Under the pieces are notes generated by a model. That model did not search any database. It was not told where the DNA came from and was given only the letters and a program-made list of their open reading frames with translations. A program made the position numbers and the translations under genes. DNA of 64,000 nt from Nocardioides kongjuensis (GTDB lineage Bacteria; Actinomycetota; Actinomycetes; Propionibacteriales; Nocardioidaceae), in contig NZ_JACCBF010000001.1 in assembly GCF_013409625.1 (NCBI RefSeq), forward strand, positions 3,599,001-3,663,000. Direction: 5' to 3'. Below are positions 8,614 to 17,643 of this stretch, in pieces (position 1 is the stretch's first letter; the number at the start of each line of letters is the position of its first letter).

Positions 8614-11259
8614 TTGACCGACATCGATCCTGCCGAGACCCAGGAGTGGCGCGACGCGCTGGCGGCCGTCCTGGAGTTCGAGGGCGAGGCGCGCACGAAG
8701 TACCTGCTCGACCAGGTGCTCGAGGAGGCCCAGCGTCTCGGCTCCCGTGTGCCGTTCGTGGCGACCACGCCGTACGTCAACACCGTCCCGGCCGACGCCG
8801 AGCCCACCCACCCGGGTGACCGCGCGGTCGAGCACCGGATCCGATCGGCGATCCGCTGGAACGCGCTCGCCATGGTGCTGCGCGCCAACAAGGACTCCAC
8901 CGAGCTCGGCGGCCACCTCGCCAGCTTCCAGTCCGCCGCGACCCTGTACGACGTCGGCTTCCAGCACTTCTGGCACGCCCCGACCGAGAAGCACGGGGGC
9001 GACCTGGTCTACGTCCAGGGCCACCTCTCCCCCGGCATCTACGCGCGCGCCTTCCTCGAGGGCCGGCTCACCGAGGCCCAGCTCGACAGCTTCCGCCAGG
9101 AGACGGGCGGCAACGGGCTGTCGTCGTACCCGCACCCGTGGCTGATGCCGGACTTCTGGCAGTTCCCCACCGTCTCGATGGGCCTGGGCCCGCTGATGGC
9201 GATCTACCAGGCCCGCTTCCTCAAGTACCTCCACGCGCGCGGCCTCGCCGACACCGCCGGCCGCAAGGTCTGGGCCTTCCTCGGCGACGGCGAGACCGAC
9301 GAGCCCGAGTCGCTCGGCGCGATCTCGATGGCCGCACGGGAGAAGCTCGACAACCTCGTCTTCGTCGTCAACTGCAACCTGCAGCGCCTCGACGGCCCGG
9401 TGCGGGGCAACGGCAAGATCATCCAGGAGCTCGAGGGCGTCTTCCGCGGCGCCGGCTGGAACGTCGTCAAGGTGATCTGGGGCTCCGGCTGGGACGAGCT
9501 GCTCGCCAAGGACACCACCGGCGCGCTCAAGCGACGGATGATGGACTGCGTCGACGGCGAGTACCAGACCTTCAAGTCGAAGGACGGCGCCTACGTCCGC
9601 GAGCACTTCTTCGGCGTCGACCCCGAGCTCGCCCAGATGGTGGCGGGGTGGAGCGACGACGAGATCTGGCGGCTCACCCGCGGCGGCCACGACCCGCAGA
9701 AGGTGTACGCCGCCTACGCGGCAGCGAACGCCCACACCGGCACCCCCACGGTGATCCTGGCCAAGACCGTCAAGGGCTACGGCCTCGGCGCGGCCGGCGA
9801 GGCGATGAACATCAGCCACCAGGCCAAGAAGGTCGCCGAGCCCGCGCTGCGGGCCTTCCGCGACCGGTTCTCGATCCCGATCGCCGACGAGCAGCTGCTC
9901 GACCTGCCCTACCTCTCCTTCCCGGAGGGCTCGCAGGAGCACGCCTACCTGCACGCACGGCGCAAGGAGCTCGGCGGCTACCTGCCCGAGCGCCGTCGTA
10001 CGTCGAGCGCGCTCGAGGTCCCGGGCGTGGAGGACCTCGGCCAGACGGCCGGCTCCAACGGCCGCGCGATCTCGACGACCATGGCGTTCGTCCAGATCCT
10101 CACCAAGCTGCTGCGCGACAAGGAGATCGGCAAGCGGGTCGTGCCGATCGTGCCCGACGAGGCACGCACGTTCGGCATGGAGGGCCTGTTCCGGCAGGTC
10201 GGCATCTTCTCGCAGAGCGGCCAGCTGTACACGCCCGAGGACGCCGACCAGCTGATGTTCTACAAGGAGGACGCCAGCGGCCAGATCCTCCAGGAGGGCA
10301 TCAACGAGGCCGGCGCGATGTCGTCGTGGATCGCCGCCGCGACGTCGTACTCCAGCAACGACACCCCGATGATCCCGTTCTACATCTACTACTCGATGTT
10401 CGGGTTCCAGCGGATCGGCGACCTGGCCTGGGCCGCCGGCGACATGCGCGCCCGCGGCTTCCTGCTCGGCGGCACCGCCGGGCGGACCACGCTCAACGGC
10501 GAGGGCCTCCAGCACGAGGACGGCCACAGCCACCTGCAGGCCGCGATGATCCCCAACTGCGTGGCCTACGACCCGACCTACGCCTACGAGCTGGCGGTCA
10601 TCGTCGCCGACGGCCTGCGCCGGATGTACGCCGAGCAGGAGGACGTCTTCTACTACCTGACGCTGATGAACGAGAACTACGAGCACCCGCCGATGCCCGA
10701 GGGCGTCACCGACGGGATCCTGCGGGGCATGTACCTGCTGCAGCCCGGCAAGGGCCGCGGCGCAGCGAAGGTCGACCTGCTCGGCTCGGGCACCATCCTG
10801 CGCGAGGTGCTGGCCGCGGCCGAGCTGCTCGCCAAGGACTTCAAGGTCAAGGCCGACGTGTGGAGCGTGCCCAGCTTCACCGAGCTGCGTCGCGACGGCC
10901 TGGCCACCGAGCGGTGGAACACCCTGCACCCGCTCGAGGAGCCGCGGACGTCGTACGTCGCGCAGTGCCTCGCCGGCCGGAGCGGGACCGTGGTCGCGGC
11001 GACCGACTACATGAAGGCGTACGCCGACCAGATCCGCGGCTTCGTGCCCGGCAGCTACACGGCACTCGGCACCGACGGCTTCGGTCGCTCCGACTACCGG
11101 CGCAACCTGCGCCGGCACTTCGAGGTGGACCGGCACTTCATCGCCGTCACCGCCCTGCGCCGCCTGGCCGACGCGGGCGTCGTCACCCCCGACGTCGTCG
11201 CCGAGGCGATCGAGAAGTACGGCATCGACCCCGACCGGGCCGACCCGGCCCACGCGTGA
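8614..11259 (+). CDS. aceE: Pyruvate dehydrogenase E1 component, homodimeric AceE type
   Basis: Thiamine-diphosphate-dependent decarboxylase that starts conversion of pyruvate to acetyl-CoA, 881 codons, as expected for the single-chain E1 of E. coli, mycobacteria and corynebacteria. The ThDP/Mg motif begins GDGETDEPESLG and ends 30 residues later with NCN. Active-site surroundings HGGDLVYVQGHLSPGIYARAF and GEGLQHEDGHS are intact. TTG 8614 is taken as start because GAGGA lies six bases upstream and the MTDIDPAETQEW N-terminus fits the family; the nearby ATG 8577 is out of frame. It is followed after 11 bases by the E2 gene. No E3 (lipoamide dehydrogenase) gene is in the window. Confidence 0.95.
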   Translation: MTDIDPAETQEWRDALAAVLEFEGEARTKYLLDQVLEEAQRLGSRVPFVATTPYVNTVPADAEPTHPGDRAVEHRIRSAIRWNALAMVLRANKDSTELGGHLASFQSAATLYDVGFQHFWHAPTEKHGGDLVYVQGHLSPGIYARAFLEGRLTEAQLDSFRQETGGNGLSSYPHPWLMPDFWQFPTVSMGLGPLMAIYQARFLKYLHARGLADTAGRKVWAFLGDGETDEPESLGAISMAAREKLDNLVFVVNCNLQRLDGPVRGNGKIIQELEGVFRGAGWNVVKVIWGSGWDELLAKDTTGALKRRMMDCVDGEYQTFKSKDGAYVREHFFGVDPELAQMVAGWSDDEIWRLTRGGHDPQKVYAAYAAANAHTGTPTVILAKTVKGYGLGAAGEAMNISHQAKKVAEPALRAFRDRFSIPIADEQLLDLPYLSFPEGSQEHAYLHARRKELGGYLPERRRTSSALEVPGVEDLGQTAGSNGRAISTTMAFVQILTKLLRDKEIGKRVVPIVPDEARTFGMEGLFRQVGIFSQSGQLYTPEDADQLMFYKEDASGQILQEGINEAGAMSSWIAAATSYSSNDTPMIPFYIYYSMFGFQRIGDLAWAAGDMRARGFLLGGTAGRTTLNGEGLQHEDGHSHLQAAMIPNCVAYDPTYAYELAVIVADGLRRMYAEQEDVFYYLTLMNENYEHPPMPEGVTDGILRGMYLLQPGKGRGAAKVDLLGSGTILREVLAAAELLAKDFKVKADVWSVPSFTELRRDGLATERWNTLHPLEEPRTSYVAQCLAGRSGTVVAATDYMKAYADQIRGFVPGSYTALGTDGFGRSDYRRNLRRHFEVDRHFIAVTALRRLADAGVVTPDVVAEAIEKYGIDPDRADPAHA

Positions 11260-11270
11260 GGACAGCAACA

Positions 11271-12530
11271 GTGGACAACGGCATCGACATTCGCGTTCCC
11301 GACATCGGCGACTTCTCCGACGTACCCGTCATCGAGGTGCTCGTCGCGCCCGGCGCCGTCGTGCGCGCCGAGGACCCGCTCATCACCCTCGAGACCGACA
11401 AGGCCACCATGGAGGTGCCCTCGCCCGTCGACGGCACCATCGTGTCGGTCTCGGTGAAGGTCGGTGACACCGTCAGCCAGGGCACCGTGATCGCGGTCGC
11501 GGAGACGGCGGCCACGGAGACGGCGCCCACCCAGGCGGCCCCGGTCGAGGCTCCCGTCGAGCAGGCGCCCGCTCCGGTCGTCGTACCGGAGACGGTCGAG
11601 GTAGGGGAGCCGGCGGCGGCCGGCTCCGACGACGGCGGCCTGCGGGCCACCCCCCTGGTACGACGCCTCGCCCGCGAGCTCGACGTCGACCTCACCACCG
11701 TGACCGGCAGCGGCCCCAAGGGCCGGGTCACCAAGCAGGACCTGCTCACGCACTACGACCGCAGCGTGGCACCCGCGGCCGGCGGTTCCCCCGCAGGTGC
11801 GGGGATCCCGGTCGTCCCGGAGGTCGACTTCAGCAAGTTCGGCCCGGTCCGCCGGGTCCCCCTGTCGCGGATCAAGAAGATCTCCGGCCCGCACCTGCAG
11901 CGGTCTTGGCTCAACGTCCCCCACGTCACGCACAGCGACGAGGCCGACATCACCGAGCTCGATGTCTACCGCCGCGAGCTCGACGAGGCCGCGAAGGCCG
12001 ACGGCTACCGGGTGACCCTGCTCAGCTTCCTGCTCAAGGCCGCGGCCGCGACGCTGCGGAAGTACCCCGAGGTCAACAGCTCGCTGTCCGGCGACGAGCT
12101 GGTGCTCAAGGACTACGTGCACGTCGGCGTCGCCGTCGACACCCCCGACGGCCTGGTCGTCCCTGTCGTGCGCGACGTCGACCGCAAGGGCATCCTCGAG
12201 ATCAGCCGCGAGCTCGCCGACCTCTCGGCCCGCGCGCGCGACGGCAAGCTGACCGCGACCGACATGCAGGGCGCGACGTTCACGATCAGCAGCCTCGGCG
12301 GCATCGGCGGCACCGCGTTCACCCCGATCGTCAACGCGCCCGAGGTCGCCATCCTCGGCGTCGTACGCTCGAAGACGGCACCGGTCTGGGACGGCGAGAC
12401 CTTCGTCCCCCGGCTGATGCTCCCGCTGTGCCTGTCCTACGACCACCGGGTGATCGACGGTGCGCTGGCCGCAAGGTTCACCGCGCACCTCGCCCACCTG
12501 GCCGCCGACGTACGCCGCCTCTCGCTCTAG
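11271..12530 (+). CDS. aceF: Dihydrolipoamide acyltransferase (E2) of the pyruvate dehydrogenase complex
   Basis: E2 core of the complex, 419 codons. Domains in order: one N-terminal lipoyl domain with acceptor lysine in ETDKATMEVPSP (near residue 44), an Ala/Pro/Glu-rich linker, a peripheral subunit-binding domain (TPLVRRLARELDVDL, then GPKGRVTKQDL), a second linker and the catalytic acyltransferase domain with the terminal motif SYDHRVIDG. GTG 11271 is chosen because GAGGA lies eight bases upstream; a GTG overlapping the aceE stop would add five residues. Only one lipoyl domain is present, against three in E. coli AceF. It is followed by pyruvate carboxylase after 20 bases. Confidence 0.92.
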   Translation: MDNGIDIRVPDIGDFSDVPVIEVLVAPGAVVRAEDPLITLETDKATMEVPSPVDGTIVSVSVKVGDTVSQGTVIAVAETAATETAPTQAAPVEAPVEQAPAPVVVPETVEVGEPAAAGSDDGGLRATPLVRRLARELDVDLTTVTGSGPKGRVTKQDLLTHYDRSVAPAAGGSPAGAGIPVVPEVDFSKFGPVRRVPLSRIKKISGPHLQRSWLNVPHVTHSDEADITELDVYRRELDEAAKADGYRVTLLSFLLKAAAATLRKYPEVNSSLSGDELVLKDYVHVGVAVDTPDGLVVPVVRDVDRKGILEISRELADLSARARDGKLTATDMQGATFTISSLGGIGGTAFTPIVNAPEVAILGVVRSKTAPVWDGETFVPRLMLPLCLSYDHRVIDGALAARFTAHLAHLAADVRRLSL

Positions 12531-12550
12531 CCCGACCCTCAGGAGTCCCG

Positions 12551-15500
12551 ATGTTCTCGAAGGTCCTGGTCGCCAACCGTGGCGAGATCGCGATCCGCGC
12601 GTTCCGCGCGGCCTACGAGCTGGGGGCCGCGACGGTCGCGGTCTTCCCCCACGAGGACCGGGGCTCCGAGCACCGGCTGAAGGCCGACGAGGCCTACGAG
12701 ATCGGTGAGCGCGGCCACCCGGTGCGCAGCTACCTCGACCCGGACGCGATCGTCGCCGCAGCGGTGGCGTGCGGTGCGGACGCGATCTACCCGGGCTACG
12801 GCTTCCTGTCGGAGAACCCGGCGCTGGCCGAGGCCTGCACGGCGGCCGGGATCACCTTCGTCGGTCCGTCGGCCGAGGTGCTGACCCTGACCGGCAACAA
12901 GGCGCGGGCGATCGCTGCGGCCAGGGCGGCCGGTGTGCCGACGCTGTCGTCGGTGGACCCGTCCACGGACGTCGAGGAGCTGCTCGCGGCGGCCGAGGCG
13001 ATCCCGGCGCCGCTGTTCGTCAAGGCGGTCGCCGGTGGTGGCGGGCGCGGCATGCGCCGGGTCGACGACCGGGCGCAGCTGCGCGAGGCGATCGAGACCT
13101 GCATGCGCGAGGCCGAGGGCGCGTTCGGCGACCCGACGGTCTTCATCGAGCAGGCCGTGGTCGACCCGCGGCACATCGAGGTGCAGGTCCTGGCCGACGC
13201 CGCCGGCGAGGTGATCCACCTCTTCGAGCGGGACTGCTCGGTGCAGCGGCGGCACCAGAAGGTCGTCGAGATCGCGCCGGCCCCCGGGCTGGACCCGGAG
13301 CTGCGCGAGCGGATGTGCGCCGATGCGGTGCGCTTCGCCCGGGAGATCGGCTACTCGTGCGCCGGCACGGTGGAGTTCCTGCTCGACCCGGCCGGGAACT
13401 ACGTGTTCATCGAGATGAACCCGCGGATCCAGGTCGAGCACACCGTGACCGAGGAGGTCACCGACGTCGACCTGGTCCAGGCACAGCTGCGGATCGCGTC
13501 CGGCGAGACCCTCGCCGACCTCGGCCTGTCGCAGGAGACCGTGCGGCTGCGGGGTGCGGCGCTGCAGTGCCGGATCACGACCGAGGACCCGGCCAACGGG
13601 TTCCGGCCCGACACGGGCACCATCACGGCGTACCGCTCCCCGGGCGGGGCGGGCGTGCGCATCGACGGCGGCACGACGTTCACCGGCGCCGAGGTCAGCC
13701 CGCACTTCGACTCGATGCTGGCCAAGCTGACCTGTCGCGGCCGGACCTTCGAGGACGCCGTCGCTCGGGCGCGGCGGGCGGTGGCCGAGTTCCGGATCCG
13801 TGGCGTGGCCACGAACATCCCGTTCCTGCAGGCGTTGCTCGACGACCCGGACTTCGCGGCCGCGTCCACCGGTGCGGTGACGACGAGCTTCATCGAGACG
13901 CACCCGCAGCTGCTGACGGCCCGCGCGTCGGGTGATCGCGGCACACGGCTGCTCACCTACCTCGCCGACGTGACGGTCAACCAGCCGCACGGTCCCATCC
14001 CCGTCTCCGTCGCGCCGGTGGCCAAGCTGCCGGCGCTGGACCTCGCGGCGGTCGTGCCGGACGGGTCGCGGCAGCGGCTGCTGGCGGTCGGCCCTGCGGC
14101 GTTCGCCGAGGAGCTGCGCTCGCGTCCGGGTGTGGCGGTCACCGACACGACCTTCCGCGACGCGCACCAGTCGCTGCTCGCCACCCGCGTGCGGACCCAC
14201 GACCTGGTCGGGGTGGCCGGGCACGTCGCGCGGATGACGCCGCAGCTGTGGTCGCTGGAGTGCTGGGGCGGGGCGACCTACGACGTCGCGCTGCGCTTCT
14301 TGTCCGAGGACCCGTGGGACCGGCTGGCCCGGCTGCGCGAGGCGGTGCCGAACATCTGCCTGCAGATGCTGCTCCGCGGTCGCAACACGGTCGGCTACAC
14401 GCCGTACCCGACCGCGGTCACCGACGCCTTCGTCGAGGAGGCCGCGGCCACCGGCATCGACGTGTTCCGGATCTTCGACGCGCTCAACGACGTCGAGCAG
14501 ATGCGGCCCGCGATCGACGCGGTCCGCGCCACCGGCACCTCGGTCGCGGAGGTCGCGCTGTGCTACACCGGCGACCTGTCCTCGCCGGGCGAGGACCTCT
14601 ACACCCTCGACTACTACCTGCGCCTGGCCGAGAGGATCGTCGACGCCGGCGCGCACGTGCTGGCGATCAAGGACATGGCCGGACTGCTCCGTGCTCCCGC
14701 CGCCACGACCCTGGTGACCGCGCTGCGCGAGCGGTTCGACCTGCCGGTGCACCTGCACACCCACGACACCGCGGGCGGCCAGCTCGCCACCCTCACCGCG
14801 GCGATCGCCGCCGGGGTGGACGCGGTCGACGCCGCCACCGCCTCGATGGCCGGCACCACCTCCCAGCCGCCGTTGTCCTCGCTGGTCGCGGCCACCGACC
14901 ACTCCTCGCGACCCACGGGGCTGTCGCTGTCGGCCGTGAACGCGCTGGAGCCCTACTGGGAGGCCGTTCGCCGGCTGTACGCGCCCTTCGAGTCCGGGCT
15001 CCCGGCCCCGACCGGTCGCGTGTACCGCCACGAGATCCCCGGCGGCCAGCTCTCCAACCTGCGCCAGCAGGCGATCGCCCTGGGCCTGGGCGAGAAGTTC
15101 GAGCAGGTCGAGGACATGTACGCCGCCGCCAACGACATCCTCGGCCGCATCCCCAAGGTCACCCCGTCCTCGAAGGTGATCGGCGACCTGGCCCTCGCGC
15201 TCGTCGCCGCTGGGGCCGACCCGGTCGCGTTCGCGGCCGACCCGTCGTCCTACGACATCCCGGCATCGGTCATCGGCTTCCTCCACGGCGAGCTCGGCGA
15301 CCCGCCCGGGGGCTGGCCCGAGCCGTTCCGCTCCCGCGCCGTCGAGGGCCGCCCCTGGACCCCGCCGGCCGAGGTGCTCTCGGACGAGGACGCGGCCGGC
15401 CTGGCCTCACCTGATCGTCGCGGCACCCTGAACCGGCTGCTGTTCCCCGGCCCGACCCGGGAGTACGCCGAGGCCCGCGCCCGCTGGGGCGACCTGTCCG

Positions 15501-15940
15501 TCGTGCCCACGGCCGAGTTCCTCTACGGCCTCCAGCCCGAGACCGAGCACGCCGTCGACATCGACGAGGGCAAGCGCCTCCTCGTCGAGCTCGAGGCGAT
15601 CAGCGAGCCCGACGAGCGCGGCTACCGCACCGTCCTGGCCCGCCTCAACGGCCAGATCCGCCCCATCTCCGTGCGCGACCGCTCCGTCTCCGCCGAGGTC
15701 GCCGCCGCCGAGAAGGCCGACCCCACCAAGCCCGGCCACGTCGCCGCCCCCTTCCAGGGCGTCGTCACCGTCACCGTCACCGAGGGCGACGAGGTCGCCG
15801 CCGGCGACACCGTCGCCACCATCGAGGCGATGAAGATGGAGGCCTCGATCACCGCTCCGGTCGCCGGCGTCGTGCAGCGACTCGCGTTCAGCGGGACCCA
15901 CGCCGTCGACGGCGGCGATCTGGTCCTCGAGCTGGGCTGA
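12551..15940 (+). CDS. pyc: Pyruvate carboxylase
   Basis: Biotin enzyme that carboxylates pyruvate to oxaloacetate, 1129 residues, full length for a single-chain Pyc. The N-terminal biotin carboxylase domain (about 1-450) starts VLVANRGEIAIRAFRAA and has the ATP-grasp lid GGGGRGMR. The carboxyltransferase domain (about 520-800) has TDTTFRDAHQSLLATR. The C-terminal biotinyl domain has EAMKMEAS with the acceptor Lys1095. AGGAG lies five bases before ATG 12551. The aceE-aceF-pyc order places both main fates of pyruvate, acetyl-CoA and oxaloacetate, in one unit. Long open frames on the opposite strand are high-GC shadows. Confidence 0.96.
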   Translation: MFSKVLVANRGEIAIRAFRAAYELGAATVAVFPHEDRGSEHRLKADEAYEIGERGHPVRSYLDPDAIVAAAVACGADAIYPGYGFLSENPALAEACTAAGITFVGPSAEVLTLTGNKARAIAAARAAGVPTLSSVDPSTDVEELLAAAEAIPAPLFVKAVAGGGGRGMRRVDDRAQLREAIETCMREAEGAFGDPTVFIEQAVVDPRHIEVQVLADAAGEVIHLFERDCSVQRRHQKVVEIAPAPGLDPELRERMCADAVRFAREIGYSCAGTVEFLLDPAGNYVFIEMNPRIQVEHTVTEEVTDVDLVQAQLRIASGETLADLGLSQETVRLRGAALQCRITTEDPANGFRPDTGTITAYRSPGGAGVRIDGGTTFTGAEVSPHFDSMLAKLTCRGRTFEDAVARARRAVAEFRIRGVATNIPFLQALLDDPDFAAASTGAVTTSFIETHPQLLTARASGDRGTRLLTYLADVTVNQPHGPIPVSVAPVAKLPALDLAAVVPDGSRQRLLAVGPAAFAEELRSRPGVAVTDTTFRDAHQSLLATRVRTHDLVGVAGHVARMTPQLWSLECWGGATYDVALRFLSEDPWDRLARLREAVPNICLQMLLRGRNTVGYTPYPTAVTDAFVEEAAATGIDVFRIFDALNDVEQMRPAIDAVRATGTSVAEVALCYTGDLSSPGEDLYTLDYYLRLAERIVDAGAHVLAIKDMAGLLRAPAATTLVTALRERFDLPVHLHTHDTAGGQLATLTAAIAAGVDAVDAATASMAGTTSQPPLSSLVAATDHSSRPTGLSLSAVNALEPYWEAVRRLYAPFESGLPAPTGRVYRHEIPGGQLSNLRQQAIALGLGEKFEQVEDMYAAANDILGRIPKVTPSSKVIGDLALALVAAGADPVAFAADPSSYDIPASVIGFLHGELGDPPGGWPEPFRSRAVEGRPWTPPAEVLSDEDAAGLASPDRRGTLNRLLFPGPTREYAEARARWGDLSVVPTAEFLYGLQPETEHAVDIDEGKRLLVELEAISEPDERGYRTVLARLNGQIRPISVRDRSVSAEVAAAEKADPTKPGHVAAPFQGVVTVTVTEGDEVAAGDTVATIEAMKMEASITAPVAGVVQRLAFSGTHAVDGGDLVLELG

Positions 15941-15954
15941 CGCAGGTCACGCGG

Positions 15955-16203
15955 TCAGCCGGCCCGCGCGAGCAGGGTCCGCCGGGCGAGCACGATCCAG
16001 CAGCCGATCGCGCCCGTCGACAGCAGCGCCGGCACCCAGTGGTCGAGCAGGGCGGACGCACCGACGGCCGCGCCGAACGCGGTCAGGTTCAGCACCACGT
16101 CGTAGACCGGGGCGACGAACGCCCGGTTCAGGACGTGGGCCACGGCGATGACGAGGCCGCAGCAGAAGGAGACCGACAACAGGAGGCTGACCACGTCGAC
16201 CAT
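15955..16203 (-). CDS. Small membrane protein of unknown function
   Basis: An 82-residue hydrophobic protein with two to three predicted membrane helices (around residues 4-24, 32-52 and 56-76). A His-Val-Leu-Asn pair motif separates the first two. I do not recognise a family. It lies between pyc (convergent, 14 bases away) and a divergent flavin amine oxidase (28 bases away). Regular codon third-position GC in this frame supports a real gene, but the evidence is modest. Confidence 0.5.
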   Translation of the reverse strand: MVDVVSLLLSVSFCCGLVIAVAHVLNRAFVAPVYDVVLNLTAFGAAVGASALLDHWVPALLSTGAIGCWIVLARRTLLARAG

Positions 16204-16231
16204 TGTCGCGGACAGGTCCTAGCCTCTGCCC

Positions 16232-17581
16232 ATGGACGACATCGACACCATCGTCGTCGGGGCGGGTGTCGCGGGCCTGACCGCGGCCCGGCTGCTGGCC
16301 ACCACCGGTCAGCGCGTCGTCGTGCTCGAGGCACGCGAGCGGGTCGGTGGCCGCACCCACTCGGAGCGGCACGAGGGCCTGGTGACCGACCGGGGCGCGT
16401 CGTGGATCCACGGCATCGACGACAACCCGCTGTTCGCAGCGGCCGAGGCGTTCGGCATGCCGATGACGGAGCTCACCGTCGGCAGCTATCAGCCCGACAG
16501 CCGCCCGATCGCCTACTACGGCCCCGACGGCGTGCGGCTGGACCAGGCGCAGGTGGACGCCTTCGCCTGCGACGTGCGCACGTTCGACGAGCGACTCGGC
16601 GTGGCCGTCGCGAGGTCGGCCCGCGGGACGTCGTACGAGTCCGTGGTCGAGTCGACCCTCGCGGAGCTGGCGTGGCCGGCTGATCGCACCGAGCGCGTGC
16701 GCGAGTTCCTGCGGCACCGCACCGAGGAGCAGTACGGCGTGTGGATCGGCGACCTCGACGCCCACGGGCTCGACGACGACCAGGTCGAGGGTGACGAGGT
16801 CGTCTTCCCCGACGGCTTCGACGTGCTCGCGACCCGCCTGGCCGACGGCCTCGACGTGCGCCTCGGGCAGGTGGTGACCCGCGTGCGGTGGAGCACGGAC
16901 GGAGTCGTCGCTCTCTGCGGCGACCGGGCCGTCCGCGCCGGGCGTGCGATCGTGACGGTGCCGGTCGGCGTGCTGAGGTCCGGCGCCCTCACCATCGAGC
17001 CACCGCTGCCCGAGCCCCTGGCCGGCGCCCTCGACCGGCTCGAGATGAACTCCTTCGAGAAGGTGTTCCTGCGCTTCCGCGAGCGGTTCTGGGCGCCCGA
17101 CGTGTACGCGATCCGGCGCCAGGGCCCGGCGGCGGCCTGGTGGCACTCCTGGTACGACCTCACCCGGCTGCACGGCGTACCGACCCTGCTGACCTTCGCA
17201 GCCGGGCCGTGCGCGCAGGCGATCCGGGACTGGAGCGACGAGGCGGTCGCCGAGTCCGTGCTCGCCGCGCTGCGCGAGATCCACCCGGACGCCGAGATCA
17301 CCCCCACGGCCGTCGAGGTCACGCACTGGCGCGACGACCCCTTCGCCCGCGGCTCCTACGCCTACATGACGGTCGGAGCGACGACCGACGACCACGACGT
17401 GCTCGCCACGCCCGTCGGCGGCGTCCTGCACCTGGCCGGCGAGGCGACCTGGACCGAGGACCCGGCGACCGTGACCGCCGCCCTCCGGTCGGGGCACCGG
17501 GCTGCCGAGAACGTGCTCGGCCGGCCGGTCCCGGTCGAGACGCTGTGGACGACCGGCCTCCACGGCCACCAGCACCCCTGA
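16232..17581 (+). CDS. Flavin monoamine oxidase family protein
   Basis: FAD-dependent amine oxidase of 449 residues. The N-terminal Rossmann motif IVVGAGVAGLTAARLL (about residues 7-22) is followed by the acidic strand end VVVLEARERVGGRTHS, the flavin-binding signature of the MAO/polyamine-oxidase family. The C-terminus has GVLHLAGEATW, the second flavin-contact motif, and a conserved aromatic stretch AWWHSWYDL. Family members oxidise monoamines or polyamines to aldehydes with H2O2 production. The aldehyde dehydrogenase next to it is convergent, with a hairpin between them, so they are not one operon, though they may share a pathway. The true substrate is not visible. Confidence 0.85.
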   Translation: MDDIDTIVVGAGVAGLTAARLLATTGQRVVVLEARERVGGRTHSERHEGLVTDRGASWIHGIDDNPLFAAAEAFGMPMTELTVGSYQPDSRPIAYYGPDGVRLDQAQVDAFACDVRTFDERLGVAVARSARGTSYESVVESTLAELAWPADRTERVREFLRHRTEEQYGVWIGDLDAHGLDDDQVEGDEVVFPDGFDVLATRLADGLDVRLGQVVTRVRWSTDGVVALCGDRAVRAGRAIVTVPVGVLRSGALTIEPPLPEPLAGALDRLEMNSFEKVFLRFRERFWAPDVYAIRRQGPAAAWWHSWYDLTRLHGVPTLLTFAAGPCAQAIRDWSDEAVAESVLAALREIHPDAEITPTAVEVTHWRDDPFARGSYAYMTVGATTDDHDVLATPVGGVLHLAGEATWTEDPATVTAALRSGHRAAENVLGRPVPVETLWTTGLHGHQHP

Positions 17582-17598
17582 CGGACCGGCCCGTGGCG

Positions 17599-17637
17599 TC
17601 CCCGGGCCGGCGGTCGACCGGTCCGCCGACCCGGGGA
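17599..17637. terminator. Bidirectional terminator-like hairpin
   Basis: The 62-base gap between the convergent monoamine oxidase and aldehyde dehydrogenase genes holds a 15-bp stem with one mismatch (left arm TCCCCGGGCCGGCGG, 17599-17613) around a 9-base loop. There is no T-tract on either side, as is common for actinobacterial terminators. It would serve both genes. Confidence 0.7.
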
Positions 17638-17643
17638 GGCGTG

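Noticed and set aside
8590..11268. An 892-codon minus-strand frame opposite aceE
   Set aside because: Fully antisense to aceE, whose thiamine motifs are intact. No independent features.
12539..15286. A 915-codon open frame on the minus strand, opposite pyc
   Set aside because: It is exactly antisense to a clear pyruvate carboxylase, has no domain and a composition dominated by Arg, Gly, Val and His, as expected for shadow frames at this GC content.
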